64,000 nucleotides of DNA from Oscillospiraceae bacterium (GTDB lineage Bacteria; Bacillota; Clostridia; Oscillospirales; Oscillospiraceae): the NCBI GenBank assembly GCA_009777775.1, contig WRLE01000012.1:50994-114993 (forward strand), given 5' to 3'. The position numbers and the translations under genes are program-made. Below are positions 1 to 7,128 of the stretch, piece by piece (position 1 is the first letter of the stretch; the number at the start of each line of letters is the position of its first letter). Under the pieces are notes generated by a model. The model was given only the letters and a program-made list of their open reading frames with translations, was not told the origin of the DNA and made no database searches.

Positions 1-675
1 ATCAGCAAAGCTAAAGATGCCCTCACTTGTCACAATTACATGGTCGAGAACTGACACACTAATCAGACGACAAGCAGATATTAGGTTAGCGGTCAAAGAT
101 TTATCTGATTCGCTCGGATAAGCGATTCCTGAGGGATGATTATGCGCCGCAATAAGCGCCGAAGCGTTTGTCTGCAGTGCTTTCGCAACTATTGTCCTTA
201 AGTATGGGTTCACGCTGTCAACAACCCCTTCTGCAATTAGTGCATCGTTAAGTAGCCGTCCTTGCCGATTGATGAATGCGATTCGGAAATGCTCTTCGGA
301 CAATCCTCGCAGTCTTGACGCGTAGTACTCAGCAGCCTGTTTACTACTCTTGATTACTGTCTTTTCCCTCGTATCAGGTAAAGCAACGCGACGCCCCAAT
401 TCAAGAGCCGCAAACAGTTGTGCCTGCTTTGCAGCACCAAGACCTTTAATACCAACCCAAGCCGATGTTGGTGCCGCCATCATTTCTTGCAGGGAACCGA
501 AGTGTTTCAACACTTCTCTACCGAGTTCAACAGCACTTTGCCCCTTAACACCTGTTCGTAGTAACACAGCAAGAATCTCTGCATCAGTCAAGGCATGGGA
601 ACCGCGTGACAGCAAGCGTTCACGCGGACGCTCATCTTGTGGCCAGGATGATATCCCCAGCGATGATTTTTTCAT
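1..675 (-). CDS. radC: RadC family protein (JAB/MPN domain), 3' end cut by window edge
   Basis: Read on the minus strand from an ATG at 675, with CGGAG about 11 bases before it; the reading frame is open to base 1, so only the last few residues are missing. The first 100 or so residues are the helix-hairpin-helix part (RERLLSRG, then GIKGLGAAKQAQL). The rest is the MPN/JAB domain with the metal-binding AAHNHPSG motif (H178 and H180), followed by S..D and the family ending LDHVIVTSEGIFSFAD. RadC proteins were named for DNA repair, but their real role is unsettled; the JAB fold suggests a zinc-dependent hydrolase. It lies just downstream of tRNA-Ala on the same strand, separated by a terminator. 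The identification is firm, the function is not. Confidence 0.93.
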   Translation of the reverse strand, partial: MKKSSLGISSWPQDERPRERLLSRGSHALTDAEILAVLLRTGVKGQSAVELGREVLKHFGSLQEMMAAPTSAWVGIKGLGAAKQAQLFAALELGRRVALPDTREKTVIKSSKQAAEYYASRLRGLSEEHFRIAFINRQGRLLNDALIAEGVVDSVNPYLRTIVAKALQTNASALIAAHNHPSGIAYPSESDKSLTANLISACRLISVSVLDHVIVTSEGIFSFAD

Positions 676-747
676 CTGACAAATTCTCCGTTATTCACTG
701 TGTTCATGCCAACTTCGTTGCACCAATTAACTGATTTTAATATAGGT

Positions 748-779
748 GAAGCCCCGAAACACCTGTATTTCGGGGCTTC
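748..779 (-). terminator. Terminator behind tRNA-Ala
   Basis: A perfect 12-bp stem (GAAGCCCCGAAA paired with TTTCGGGGCTTC) begins directly after the encoded CCA end of the tRNA on the minus strand. The tail is AT-rich but lacks a clean U run, so termination may be partial or the hairpin may mainly protect or process the tRNA 3' end. Confidence 0.75.
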
Positions 780-780
780 T

Positions 781-856
781 TGGTGGACCCGACGCGGATC
801 GAACGCGCGACCCCCTGAATGCCATTCAGGTACTCTCCCAGCTGAGCTACGGGCCC
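781..856 (-). tRNA. tRNA-Ala (anticodon GGC)
   Basis: A complete 76-nt cloverleaf is readable on the minus strand. The acceptor stem GGGCCCG pairs with CGGGTCC and contains the G3-U70 wobble pair that identifies alanine tRNAs. The D arm is AGCTCAGCTGGGAGAG, the anticodon loop ATGGCAT gives GGC (codons GCC and GCU), the T arm contains GTTCGATCC, and CCA is encoded at 783-781. A minus-strand TTATTAT box lies just upstream. No duplicated tRNA 3' end that would mark an integration site was seen in the window. Confidence 0.98.
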
Positions 857-1105
857 ATAATAAAAGTGTTGCAAAGGAGCGTTGCTGCTCTTGACAATAG
901 AGTGATATTACCACAGCTAAAAGCGTTTAGCAAGTGTTTTTATTAGAAAAAAGCATGATAAGTCGCCAACGGTTTCGGTGTAATTGGATTCATCGCTGGC
1001 ACTTTGAAAAATACTGTTAGTATAGATGAAATATATTCAATACAGAAGGCACATACGCACCATTATTATCAAAAGGCGTGACTCGTTGATGCTGCTTCTA
1101 TTATA

Positions 1106-1606
1106 CTATTCTTCGGTATCCCATAAGGGTTCTTGCAACTCTTCTTGGTCAGTTAAAGCTTCATCCATTAGCTTTATCATTTCAAGAACGCTGCGGAAAT
1201 TCTGCCTCTGATTTTTTTCCACCCAAAGAATCTGACCTTGCCAGGTGGCATTTTGCCTAAACCTGACATTTATTTCAAAAGTACACCTTGGGTTGCCGGA
1301 ATCAGACAGGGATTTCATGTTAAAAGACTCGCTCATATCTGCATTCACGTCCAATTCTCGTTTATTTTTTTTGCGTTTCTCATCGTTGAAAGCTCTAGGC
1401 GTCATGAAGGCTTCGGGGAAACCAGTTGTGTCGAAAACTTCTTCCATTCTTTCAATCATTTGTAGAAAGCTGGTAAACGCATATGGTTTTTCTAAATATA
1501 TATCATTATGCAGAAGACCTCTAAAAAAATCCGCTTCATACGAATATATTTCAGCTCGCATTTTTAAAGATGCAGCGGTAACAAGGTTTTCTCTCTCGGA
1601 TTCCAT
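1106..1606 (-). CDS. Conserved hypothetical protein downstream of a BTAD regulator
   Basis: A protein of 166 aa with no signal peptide or membrane segment. The start at 1606 is chosen because AGGGGAG lies 6-7 bases before that ATG; an upstream TTG/ATG pair would add only 7 residues. The N-terminal half is helical and acidic. The C-terminal third (RFRQNATWQGQILWVEKNQR, then a helix LEMIKLMDEAL) looks like a small beta-barrel followed by a helix, and I recall similar short proteins from other Clostridia encoded beside SARP/BTAD regulators. It follows the regulator gene on the same strand, 60 bp apart, so the two are probably co-transcribed. No function can be given; a partner or modulator of the regulator is only a guess from position. 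Confidence 0.8.
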   Translation of the reverse strand: MESERENLVTAASLKMRAEIYSYEADFFRGLLHNDIYLEKPYAFTSFLQMIERMEEVFDTTGFPEAFMTPRAFNDEKRKKNKRELDVNADMSESFNMKSLSDSGNPRCTFEINVRFRQNATWQGQILWVEKNQRQNFRSVLEMIKLMDEALTDQEELQEPLWDTEE

Positions 1607-1666
1607 ATGACGCTCCCCTTTCATCAAACCGCTTAGATGGGATTCATTGTTTGTTTTAAGTAGTTT

Positions 1667-2884
1667 TTATAACATTGGTGTTATTGGTTTTATCGAAGTT
1701 CCAATCACCTTAGGGAGATACTTCGAGTCTACGCCCCTAAGGATTCTGTTTACGAGCATTTTACAGTTCTCGTATGTGAGCTTGTGCAACATTAGCATAT
1801 ATTGGTTTGGACTGGAGCGGGTGTATAAATCACCTTTTCGCAATGTCTCTGAGATTGCTTTACCCAAATGCATCATCACTCCACCATCCTTAGTCCTAAG
1901 ATCGTGTTTGGTGTCGAATCTGACGATGTATGTGGCTCTCCCCGAGCGTGATGTGGAGCGGGATTCCAGTTGATAGACAATTTTGAATACACTAAGGTCA
2001 CAATAGTAGGCACCAGGGAAATCGGCTCCCTTTAGCCATGATTCCAGCGTGTCTTCCAAGGAAAGCCCCTCTTTTACTTCTGGCTGCTGAATTTGTTGAT
2101 AAAGAGCTCGTAAACCTTCGGAAAAGTCGATTCCCATTTCATCATAGAACATGGTTTCCATTTTGTTGTATTCGTCCAATGCTTCTGCACTTTTACCTAA
2201 AGCCATTAACGAGCGCAGATGGTATTCCAATATAAGTTCATCAAAGGGATCAAGACGAAGAGCCCTGACACATAGCTCTGATGCCTCATCGTTGCGACCA
2301 GCTTCAAACAGCAGTGCCAAGGCTTCGTGTACACAATTAAAGTATAATGATCTATACCAACGAGCCAAAGGCATAACCCAAAGCTCGCTGGCTGAACTTG
2401 GTAAAAAGTCACCACGATATAGCTCTGCTGCTTGCATGAGCAATTCCGTCCGCTCCTCTAAATCATCCACATTGGAAGCTCTTTTGCATAGGGATTCAAA
2501 TTCTTCGATGTCAATGAGACAGCGAAGTGTTGTGTTCCACCTGTAACCACCGTTTCCCGACAAGATTATATCGTCTGCATGAGCAAAACCTCCAGCGGCT
2601 AGAGCACTGCGTGCTCTATAAACCATCGTCCGCACAGAGCTTCCAGGGTTTCCCACAAAATCGCTGTCAAAGAAGACATCCATCAACTCTTCTTGAGATA
2701 CTGTTTTATGCCTGTTGACCACCAGATATTGGAGCAGTTTCCAAATCTTTGATGATCTCTTTTCCTGCTCGGTGATGCGGTTTCCATCTGATACAATGGC
2801 AAAGCCGCCAAGCATTTCCACTCGCACGCTTACATCGTTTGTACTGATTTTAACCACATCCCTTCCCATTATTGTTGTAGTCAT
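1667..2884 (-). CDS. SARP/BTAD-type transcriptional regulator
   Basis: About 405 aa. The N-terminal 100 residues form an OmpR-like winged helix (VRVEMLGGFAIVSDGN at the front, then KIWKLLQYLVVNRHKTVSQE and the wing GGYRWN). Residues about 110-240 are a BTAD tetratricopeptide domain with the typical DPFDELILEYHLRSLMALG. A C-terminal domain of about 130 residues (from about 275) is not recognised; part of it recalls a degenerate cyclase-like fold, but catalytic residues are not evident. The open frame reaches 2938, but a promoter sits inside that extension, so ATG 2884 (or 2869) is the likely start; neither has a good ribosome binding site. Such proteins activate promoters with repeated half-sites, often for secondary or stress functions. 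The target is unknown; the co-directional neighbour at 1106 is one candidate. Confidence 0.85.
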   Translation of the reverse strand: MTTTIMGRDVVKISTNDVSVRVEMLGGFAIVSDGNRITEQEKRSSKIWKLLQYLVVNRHKTVSQEELMDVFFDSDFVGNPGSSVRTMVYRARSALAAGGFAHADDIILSGNGGYRWNTTLRCLIDIEEFESLCKRASNVDDLEERTELLMQAAELYRGDFLPSSASELWVMPLARWYRSLYFNCVHEALALLFEAGRNDEASELCVRALRLDPFDELILEYHLRSLMALGKSAEALDEYNKMETMFYDEMGIDFSEGLRALYQQIQQPEVKEGLSLEDTLESWLKGADFPGAYYCDLSVFKIVYQLESRSTSRSGRATYIVRFDTKHDLRTKDGGVMMHLGKAISETLRKGDLYTRSSPNQYMLMLHKLTYENCKMLVNRILRGVDSKYLPKVIGTSIKPITPML

Positions 2885-2911
2885 TTCAAATAGTGTGAAA
2901 TTTCTGTATTT

Positions 2912-2940
2912 ATTGTAAAGGAAACTTGTAAAAAACACAA
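2912..2940 (-). promoter_or_regulatory. Sigma-A type promoter for the BTAD regulator
   Basis: On the minus strand TTGTGT is followed after 17 bases by TACAAT. It lies in the 80 bp between the pheT stop and the regulator start, showing that the regulator can be transcribed apart from pheST. Confidence 0.55.
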
Positions 2941-2962
2941 TAGTTTTTTATTTTATGCACCT

Positions 2963-5419
2963 TTATCCCCGTAGCTCTGCTCCAAGGGTGTTGGTTAAAC
3001 GGCGTATTACTGTATTTGCACAGCTTTCAATTTCAGCAGAAGTAAGGGTCTTTTCCATTGAACCGATGAGCATCCTAAGGGTAATGGATTTTTTTCCGAC
3101 CGGTACTTGCTGCCCTCTGTATTCATCAACGAAACTCACATTTTGCAACAATTTTTCAACATTATTATCATCGGTAACAGTATCGAGTGCTGTTTTATGT
3201 ATTTCGCTCCATGGGATATTGGAATTGAAAACAAGGGACACATCATAATCTGTCATGGGATACTCGGGCAGTGCAGTGAACTTGTTTGTTCTGGAAGCAA
3301 AAGGAATCAAGGAATCCAAATCAAACTCAAAGAGCATCACTGCACTTCGTTTAATGCCACAATCAAGGGAAGCCTTTTTTGATAAAAGCCCCAAGCTACC
3401 AATTGTTTCACCATCAGACAGTATGTTTTGCCAGAGTGTATCCTCTGCCCAAATTGGCTTCTTTGTTGCCGCAAATGACAGAGCTTCGCAATGGGTGTAT
3501 CGGGGGAGTGCCTCGATAATACCCTTGGCAGTTCTGTACAATGTGCCTATATTTTCAGGGTCACCCACAATGGCTCCCACTGCATTTCTTCTTTGATAGG
3601 GGAGAGACTCTGTGGGGTCGTATGGCTTTGTAAAATTCTTATTCCAATACACCATTGCAGTTTCAAAAAGTGAAAACTCATCATAATATCGCAAGTTGTC
3701 TGCCACCGCTTTGCATAGATTGGGCAGCAGGGAAGCGCGAATGTGCTGCTCCTGGGGAGATGGTGGTGCTGCGAGTGTTAGGGTATCATTGGTATCTTCT
3801 GGGAAGATGGCTCGAAGGTAATCATCATGTATCCATGGATATGTGAAAATTTCGTTCATACCGCATCTGAAGGCAAGATATTCCTTAATTTTTCGTTCGA
3901 TATCCACATCCAACTGATTTATGGAACCCTCAAAGCTTGTGGTGATGAGAGTTGGTTCGAAATTATCCAAACCATGCATTCTAGCGACTTCCTCAAGTAT
4001 ATCGTTTGCTATGGTAATATCTCCAGTGGAACGCCAAGTTGGGGATAGTATGTGCATCAAGTCTCCATCAAAGCTCACCCCGAAACCCAATAAACCGAGT
4101 TTGTGGTTAATTTCCTCATTTTCGATACGCTTACCTAGATTTCGGTATAGCCAATCCAATGACACATCGATTTCGCTTTGCATTAATGGTTTCGGATAAA
4201 TATCGCTGTACCCGCTTACGCGCATTTGTGGATATAGCTCCTTGAACATATCCATTGCAAAAGCTAGAGCTATGTCGCATCTTTCCGGGTCAATGCCTTT
4301 TTCATTTCTAGTGGCTGCTTCCGTGCGGGTTTCGTATCTGTTTGCGGTTCGCCTAATACTAATTGGTTCAAAGTTTGCGATTTCCAGTATGACTTTGCTG
4401 GTATCAGCTAGTACCGAGTCTTTTACGCCGCCCATTACGCCAGCAAGTCCGATGGATTCCACATCGTCAGCTATAACTAAATCCTCGCTGCACAGGGATA
4501 ATTCTTTGCCGGTAAGTAGTAGAAAGCTCTCGTTTTCCTTTGCGCGGCGCACGGTGATATTACCATGGAGCCTATCTGAATCAAAGGCGTGGAGGGGTTG
4601 GCCCGTTGCCAGCATGACGTAGTTTGTTATATCGACGATGGCATTGATGGGACGCATTCCCACACTCCATATGCGGCTACGTATATGGAAGGGAGAAGGT
4701 TTGACTTCCAGCCCTTCGATTCTAACACCAACATATCTTGGGCAACGTTCTATGTCAGCTATCGTTATATTCAAGTCTTCGCATTGGGGAGGAGTATATG
4801 GAACATAGTCCTTAAGTGGCAGATCATAAATGGCTGACAACTCCCTAGCAATCCCATAATGTCCCCATAAATCGGGGCGGTTTGTTAGGGATTTGTTGTC
4901 GATTTCCAAGATTGTGTCATCGATTCCCAGGGCAATGGCGAGAGCTGTCCCAGCTGCCGCATCGAAATCTGATAAGTCGATGATTTCCTCTTCATCCTCC
5001 AAGGGAAACAAATCAGCAAGACCTATTTCCGTTGATGCACAAATCATGCCATAACTATCTTCGCCTCTCACAGCCGCAATGCCAATCTCCACCAATTCTC
5101 CCTCTCCATGCCAACGGAGCATGGCACCGGGTTTTGCAACTGCGACTTTTAAACCATTTTTACAATTGCTACCACCGCAGACTATTTGCTTGATTTCGCC
5201 ATCGCCAATGTCAACATTGCAAATGACAAGCTTGTCAGCATTGGGATGGGGTAAAACCTCTTTGATGATTCCGATTACAATATTGTTGAGGCTCTGGGAT
5301 AAATCCACTGCGCCTTCCACTTCAACGGTTGACATGGTAAGGTCATATGATATGCGAGAAAGCTCCAAATCTGGGGGGATTTCCACATATTCTTTAATCC
5401 AATTCAATGAAAGCTTCAT
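2963..5419 (-). CDS. pheT: Phenylalanine-tRNA ligase beta subunit
   Basis: An 818-aa protein of normal family length. It forms the alpha2-beta2 enzyme that charges tRNA-Phe. Visible parts in order: N-terminal domain MKLSLNWIKEYVEI, the EMAP-like tRNA-binding fold (IIKEVLPHPNADKLVICNVD, about residues 48-150), the B3/B4 editing domain (about 215-390, with MLATGQPLHAFD), the B5 domain, the catalytic-like core with EEVARMHGLDN, and the C-terminal ferredoxin-fold anticodon-binding domain (YPMTDYDVSLVF to VGKKSITLRMLIGS). GAAAGGA lies 8 bases before the ATG. It is the second gene of the T-box controlled pheST unit, 245 bp behind pheS, an unusually wide gap filled by a 16-bp tandem array. Confidence 0.98.
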   Translation of the reverse strand: MKLSLNWIKEYVEIPPDLELSRISYDLTMSTVEVEGAVDLSQSLNNIVIGIIKEVLPHPNADKLVICNVDIGDGEIKQIVCGGSNCKNGLKVAVAKPGAMLRWHGEGELVEIGIAAVRGEDSYGMICASTEIGLADLFPLEDEEEIIDLSDFDAAAGTALAIALGIDDTILEIDNKSLTNRPDLWGHYGIARELSAIYDLPLKDYVPYTPPQCEDLNITIADIERCPRYVGVRIEGLEVKPSPFHIRSRIWSVGMRPINAIVDITNYVMLATGQPLHAFDSDRLHGNITVRRAKENESFLLLTGKELSLCSEDLVIADDVESIGLAGVMGGVKDSVLADTSKVILEIANFEPISIRRTANRYETRTEAATRNEKGIDPERCDIALAFAMDMFKELYPQMRVSGYSDIYPKPLMQSEIDVSLDWLYRNLGKRIENEEINHKLGLLGFGVSFDGDLMHILSPTWRSTGDITIANDILEEVARMHGLDNFEPTLITTSFEGSINQLDVDIERKIKEYLAFRCGMNEIFTYPWIHDDYLRAIFPEDTNDTLTLAAPPSPQEQHIRASLLPNLCKAVADNLRYYDEFSLFETAMVYWNKNFTKPYDPTESLPYQRRNAVGAIVGDPENIGTLYRTAKGIIEALPRYTHCEALSFAATKKPIWAEDTLWQNILSDGETIGSLGLLSKKASLDCGIKRSAVMLFEFDLDSLIPFASRTNKFTALPEYPMTDYDVSLVFNSNIPWSEIHKTALDTVTDDNNVEKLLQNVSFVDEYRGQQVPVGKKSITLRMLIGSMEKTLTSAEIESCANTVIRRLTNTLGAELRG

Positions 5420-5468
5420 TTTATTGTCCTTTCTTGTACTTTATGTAAATATAAATTTATCGATTGTA

Positions 5469-5612
5469 CTCTAATATAACTGATGTCCTACGAGGCTCAT
5501 GTCTTATGGGGTTCGATTCCAAAGCGGTTCATGTTTTGTTGGGATTATGTCTAGTGTAGCTTGCATCTAATGTGGCTCACATCAGACGATGCTCATGACT
5601 GACGACTCTTTT
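5469..5612. repeat. Degenerate 16-bp tandem array between pheS and pheT
   Basis: Eight to nine consecutive units of exactly 16 bp, starting at 5485, 5501, 5517, 5533, 5549, 5565, 5581 and 5597, with a weaker unit at 5469. Typical units are GTCTAGTGTAGCTTGC, ATCTAATGTGGCTCAC and ATCAGACGATGCTCAT; the best-kept end is GGCTCAT. No insertion or deletion disturbs the 16-bp register. The array is noncoding and lies inside the pheST transcript. Confidence 0.8.
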
Positions 5613-5664
5613 CGATCGCTAGTATATATGTTATGCATATGTTATAAGTCATGCAAAGGAAAAG

Positions 5665-6702
5665 CTATTTAAACTGGCTCAAAAACCTAAGGTCGCCGCT
5701 GTTGAAATACCTCACATCAGATATTTCATATCGCATCATTACCAAACGGTCGAGACCTATATTCACATAGAATCCCGTGTATTCATTCGGGTCGAGCCCC
5801 GCTGCTCGTAAGACATTTGGATGGGGTGTTCCACCAGGCATGATTTCGATCCAGCCAACCTGTTTACAAACGCTGCAACCTTTGCCATTACAAACCAAGC
5901 AACTCATGTCGATCTCGAAACCTGGTTCCACAAAGGGGAAGAAACCCACCCGCATACGAACAGGCACATCACGACCAAAGACCTTCGATAATATGCTCTG
6001 TATCATTATCTTCCCAGCGGAAAAGGTGAAATCTTTGTCAACAATCAAGGCTTCGTATTGGAAAAATGCCCTTTCATGCCGCGCATCGGTGGATTCATTC
6101 CGATATACGCGCCCAGGATAAACAAAGCGATATGGAGGCTTGTGGGTCTGCATATACCTGACGCTTCCACCAGTTAGGTGAGGTCTTAAACAAAGACGGT
6201 CAGCACCCCGCAAGTCTTCATATCCAGCAAGCCAATATGTATCCATACTCTCCCTAGCTGGATGGTCAGGGGGGAAGTTGAGGTTGTCGAAGGCATATAG
6301 TTCGCTGGTTATTTCTGTTTCATGGAATATCTCGAAACCCATGGAACGAAAGGTATCATTTAAGTCATAGCACATTTGGGTAATTGGATGAAGCGCACCA
6401 CCAGCAGGGAGGATACCTGGCACTGTAAGGTCGAAATCCGCAGGGATTTCCGATGCCTTCAGGCTGATTTCTTCCTGTCTCGTATCTATGAGTTGGGTAA
6501 AGCGGTTTTTGATGCTGTTGGCAACTCGTCCTATTTCAGCCCTCATGGAAGCTTCCAGGCTTGGTATTTCTTTGAGAATAATGGTTATTTCCGCAGCTTT
6601 ACCAAGAAGATATGTCTTCACTTCCTGCAATTCCAAAGCCGATATTGCTTTTGCAACCATTTCCTCGCCATCTTTTAGTATTTGGTCTAGTTTTTCTCTC
6701 AT
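5665..6702 (-). CDS. pheS: Phenylalanine-tRNA ligase alpha subunit
   Basis: A 345-aa class II aminoacyl-tRNA synthetase catalytic subunit. An N-terminal coiled coil (about residues 1-85) is followed by the catalytic core: FEIFHETEITSELYAFDNLN, motif 2 around RVYRNESTDARHERAFFQYE, the cysteine cluster CLVCNGKGCSVC seen in many bacterial PheS proteins, then IEIMPGGTPHPNVL, and motif 3 GFYVNIGLDRLVMMRY near the C terminus. CGGAG lies 9 bases before the ATG. Expression is under the T-box leader directly upstream, so the gene is expected to be switched on when uncharged tRNA-Phe accumulates. Its partner pheT follows on the same strand. Confidence 0.98.
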   Translation of the reverse strand: MREKLDQILKDGEEMVAKAISALELQEVKTYLLGKAAEITIILKEIPSLEASMRAEIGRVANSIKNRFTQLIDTRQEEISLKASEIPADFDLTVPGILPAGGALHPITQMCYDLNDTFRSMGFEIFHETEITSELYAFDNLNFPPDHPARESMDTYWLAGYEDLRGADRLCLRPHLTGGSVRYMQTHKPPYRFVYPGRVYRNESTDARHERAFFQYEALIVDKDFTFSAGKIMIQSILSKVFGRDVPVRMRVGFFPFVEPGFEIDMSCLVCNGKGCSVCKQVGWIEIMPGGTPHPNVLRAAGLDPNEYTGFYVNIGLDRLVMMRYEISDVRYFNSGDLRFLSQFK

Positions 6703-6743
6703 GATATTAAGCTCCGTTTCTAGTTTGTAAATTGTTTTATAAA

Positions 6744-6779
6744 TACAAAAAACCCTTCATCCCATATAATGGGACGAAG
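6744..6779 (-). terminator. Terminator of the pheS T-box
   Basis: The minus strand has an 11-bp stem (CTTCGTCCCAT with ATGGGATGAAG, one G-U pair) followed by GG and six T residues, placed between the T-box sequence and the pheS ribosome binding site. Confidence 0.92.
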
Positions 6780-7078
6780 AGCATATATACCCTCCGCGGT
6801 ACCACCCAGATTCGGTCAAAACCGCGCTCATGATGCAGCAGATTATGCTTGATATATACTATTTGCTATATGGTCGTGTAATGCAAATAGGGTGTGGAAG
6901 TAACTTTCATATGTTGCATTTTTTACTGCATTTGTCGATAACGAGACAAAACGCTGGTGATTAGCCAGAGCTCACGGGCGAACTAAGCAAGGCAATCCGC
7001 AGGGTGCTTTCAGCCGATGACAACCCCTCTCTGATGCATATGCGATTTGCTATATTCCCGATCAATGCCGTTTATATT
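6744..7078 (-). promoter_or_regulatory. T-box riboswitch (phenylalanine) upstream of pheS
   Basis: The minus strand carries the conserved T-box antiterminator sequence GGGTGGTACCGCGG (6794-6807), which pairs with the tRNA acceptor end, and a factor-independent terminator just after it. Further upstream is a stem I region with AGAGAGGGG, GGCTGAAAGC and GTGAGCTC. In the expected specifier position, before GCCCGTGAGCTC, stands TTC (6982-6980), a phenylalanine codon, which matches the downstream genes. Binding of uncharged tRNA-Phe should stabilise the antiterminator and allow pheST transcription. The 5' border is set from the promoter at 7085-7113. Confidence 0.95.
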
Positions 7079-7084
7079 TATGGG

Positions 7085-7113
7085 ATAATAACACGAAAAT
7101 ATACAAAATGCAA
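7085..7113 (-). promoter_or_regulatory. pheS: Promoter of the pheST T-box transcript
   Basis: TTGCAT and TATTAT are separated by 17 bases on the minus strand, just upstream of the T-box. A start near 7078 is expected. The site lies immediately behind the stop codon of the LPKTG protein gene. Confidence 0.65.
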
Positions 7114-7128
7114 GGGCTAAGCTGAAAA

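Noticed and set aside
672..914. An 80-codon minus-strand frame over the tRNA
   Set aside because: It crosses the tRNA-Ala gene and its terminator; the tRNA structure is complete and explains the sequence.
781..1105. tRNA-Ala as an integration site for a mobile island
   Set aside because: No integrase and no second copy of the tRNA 3' end were seen in the window.
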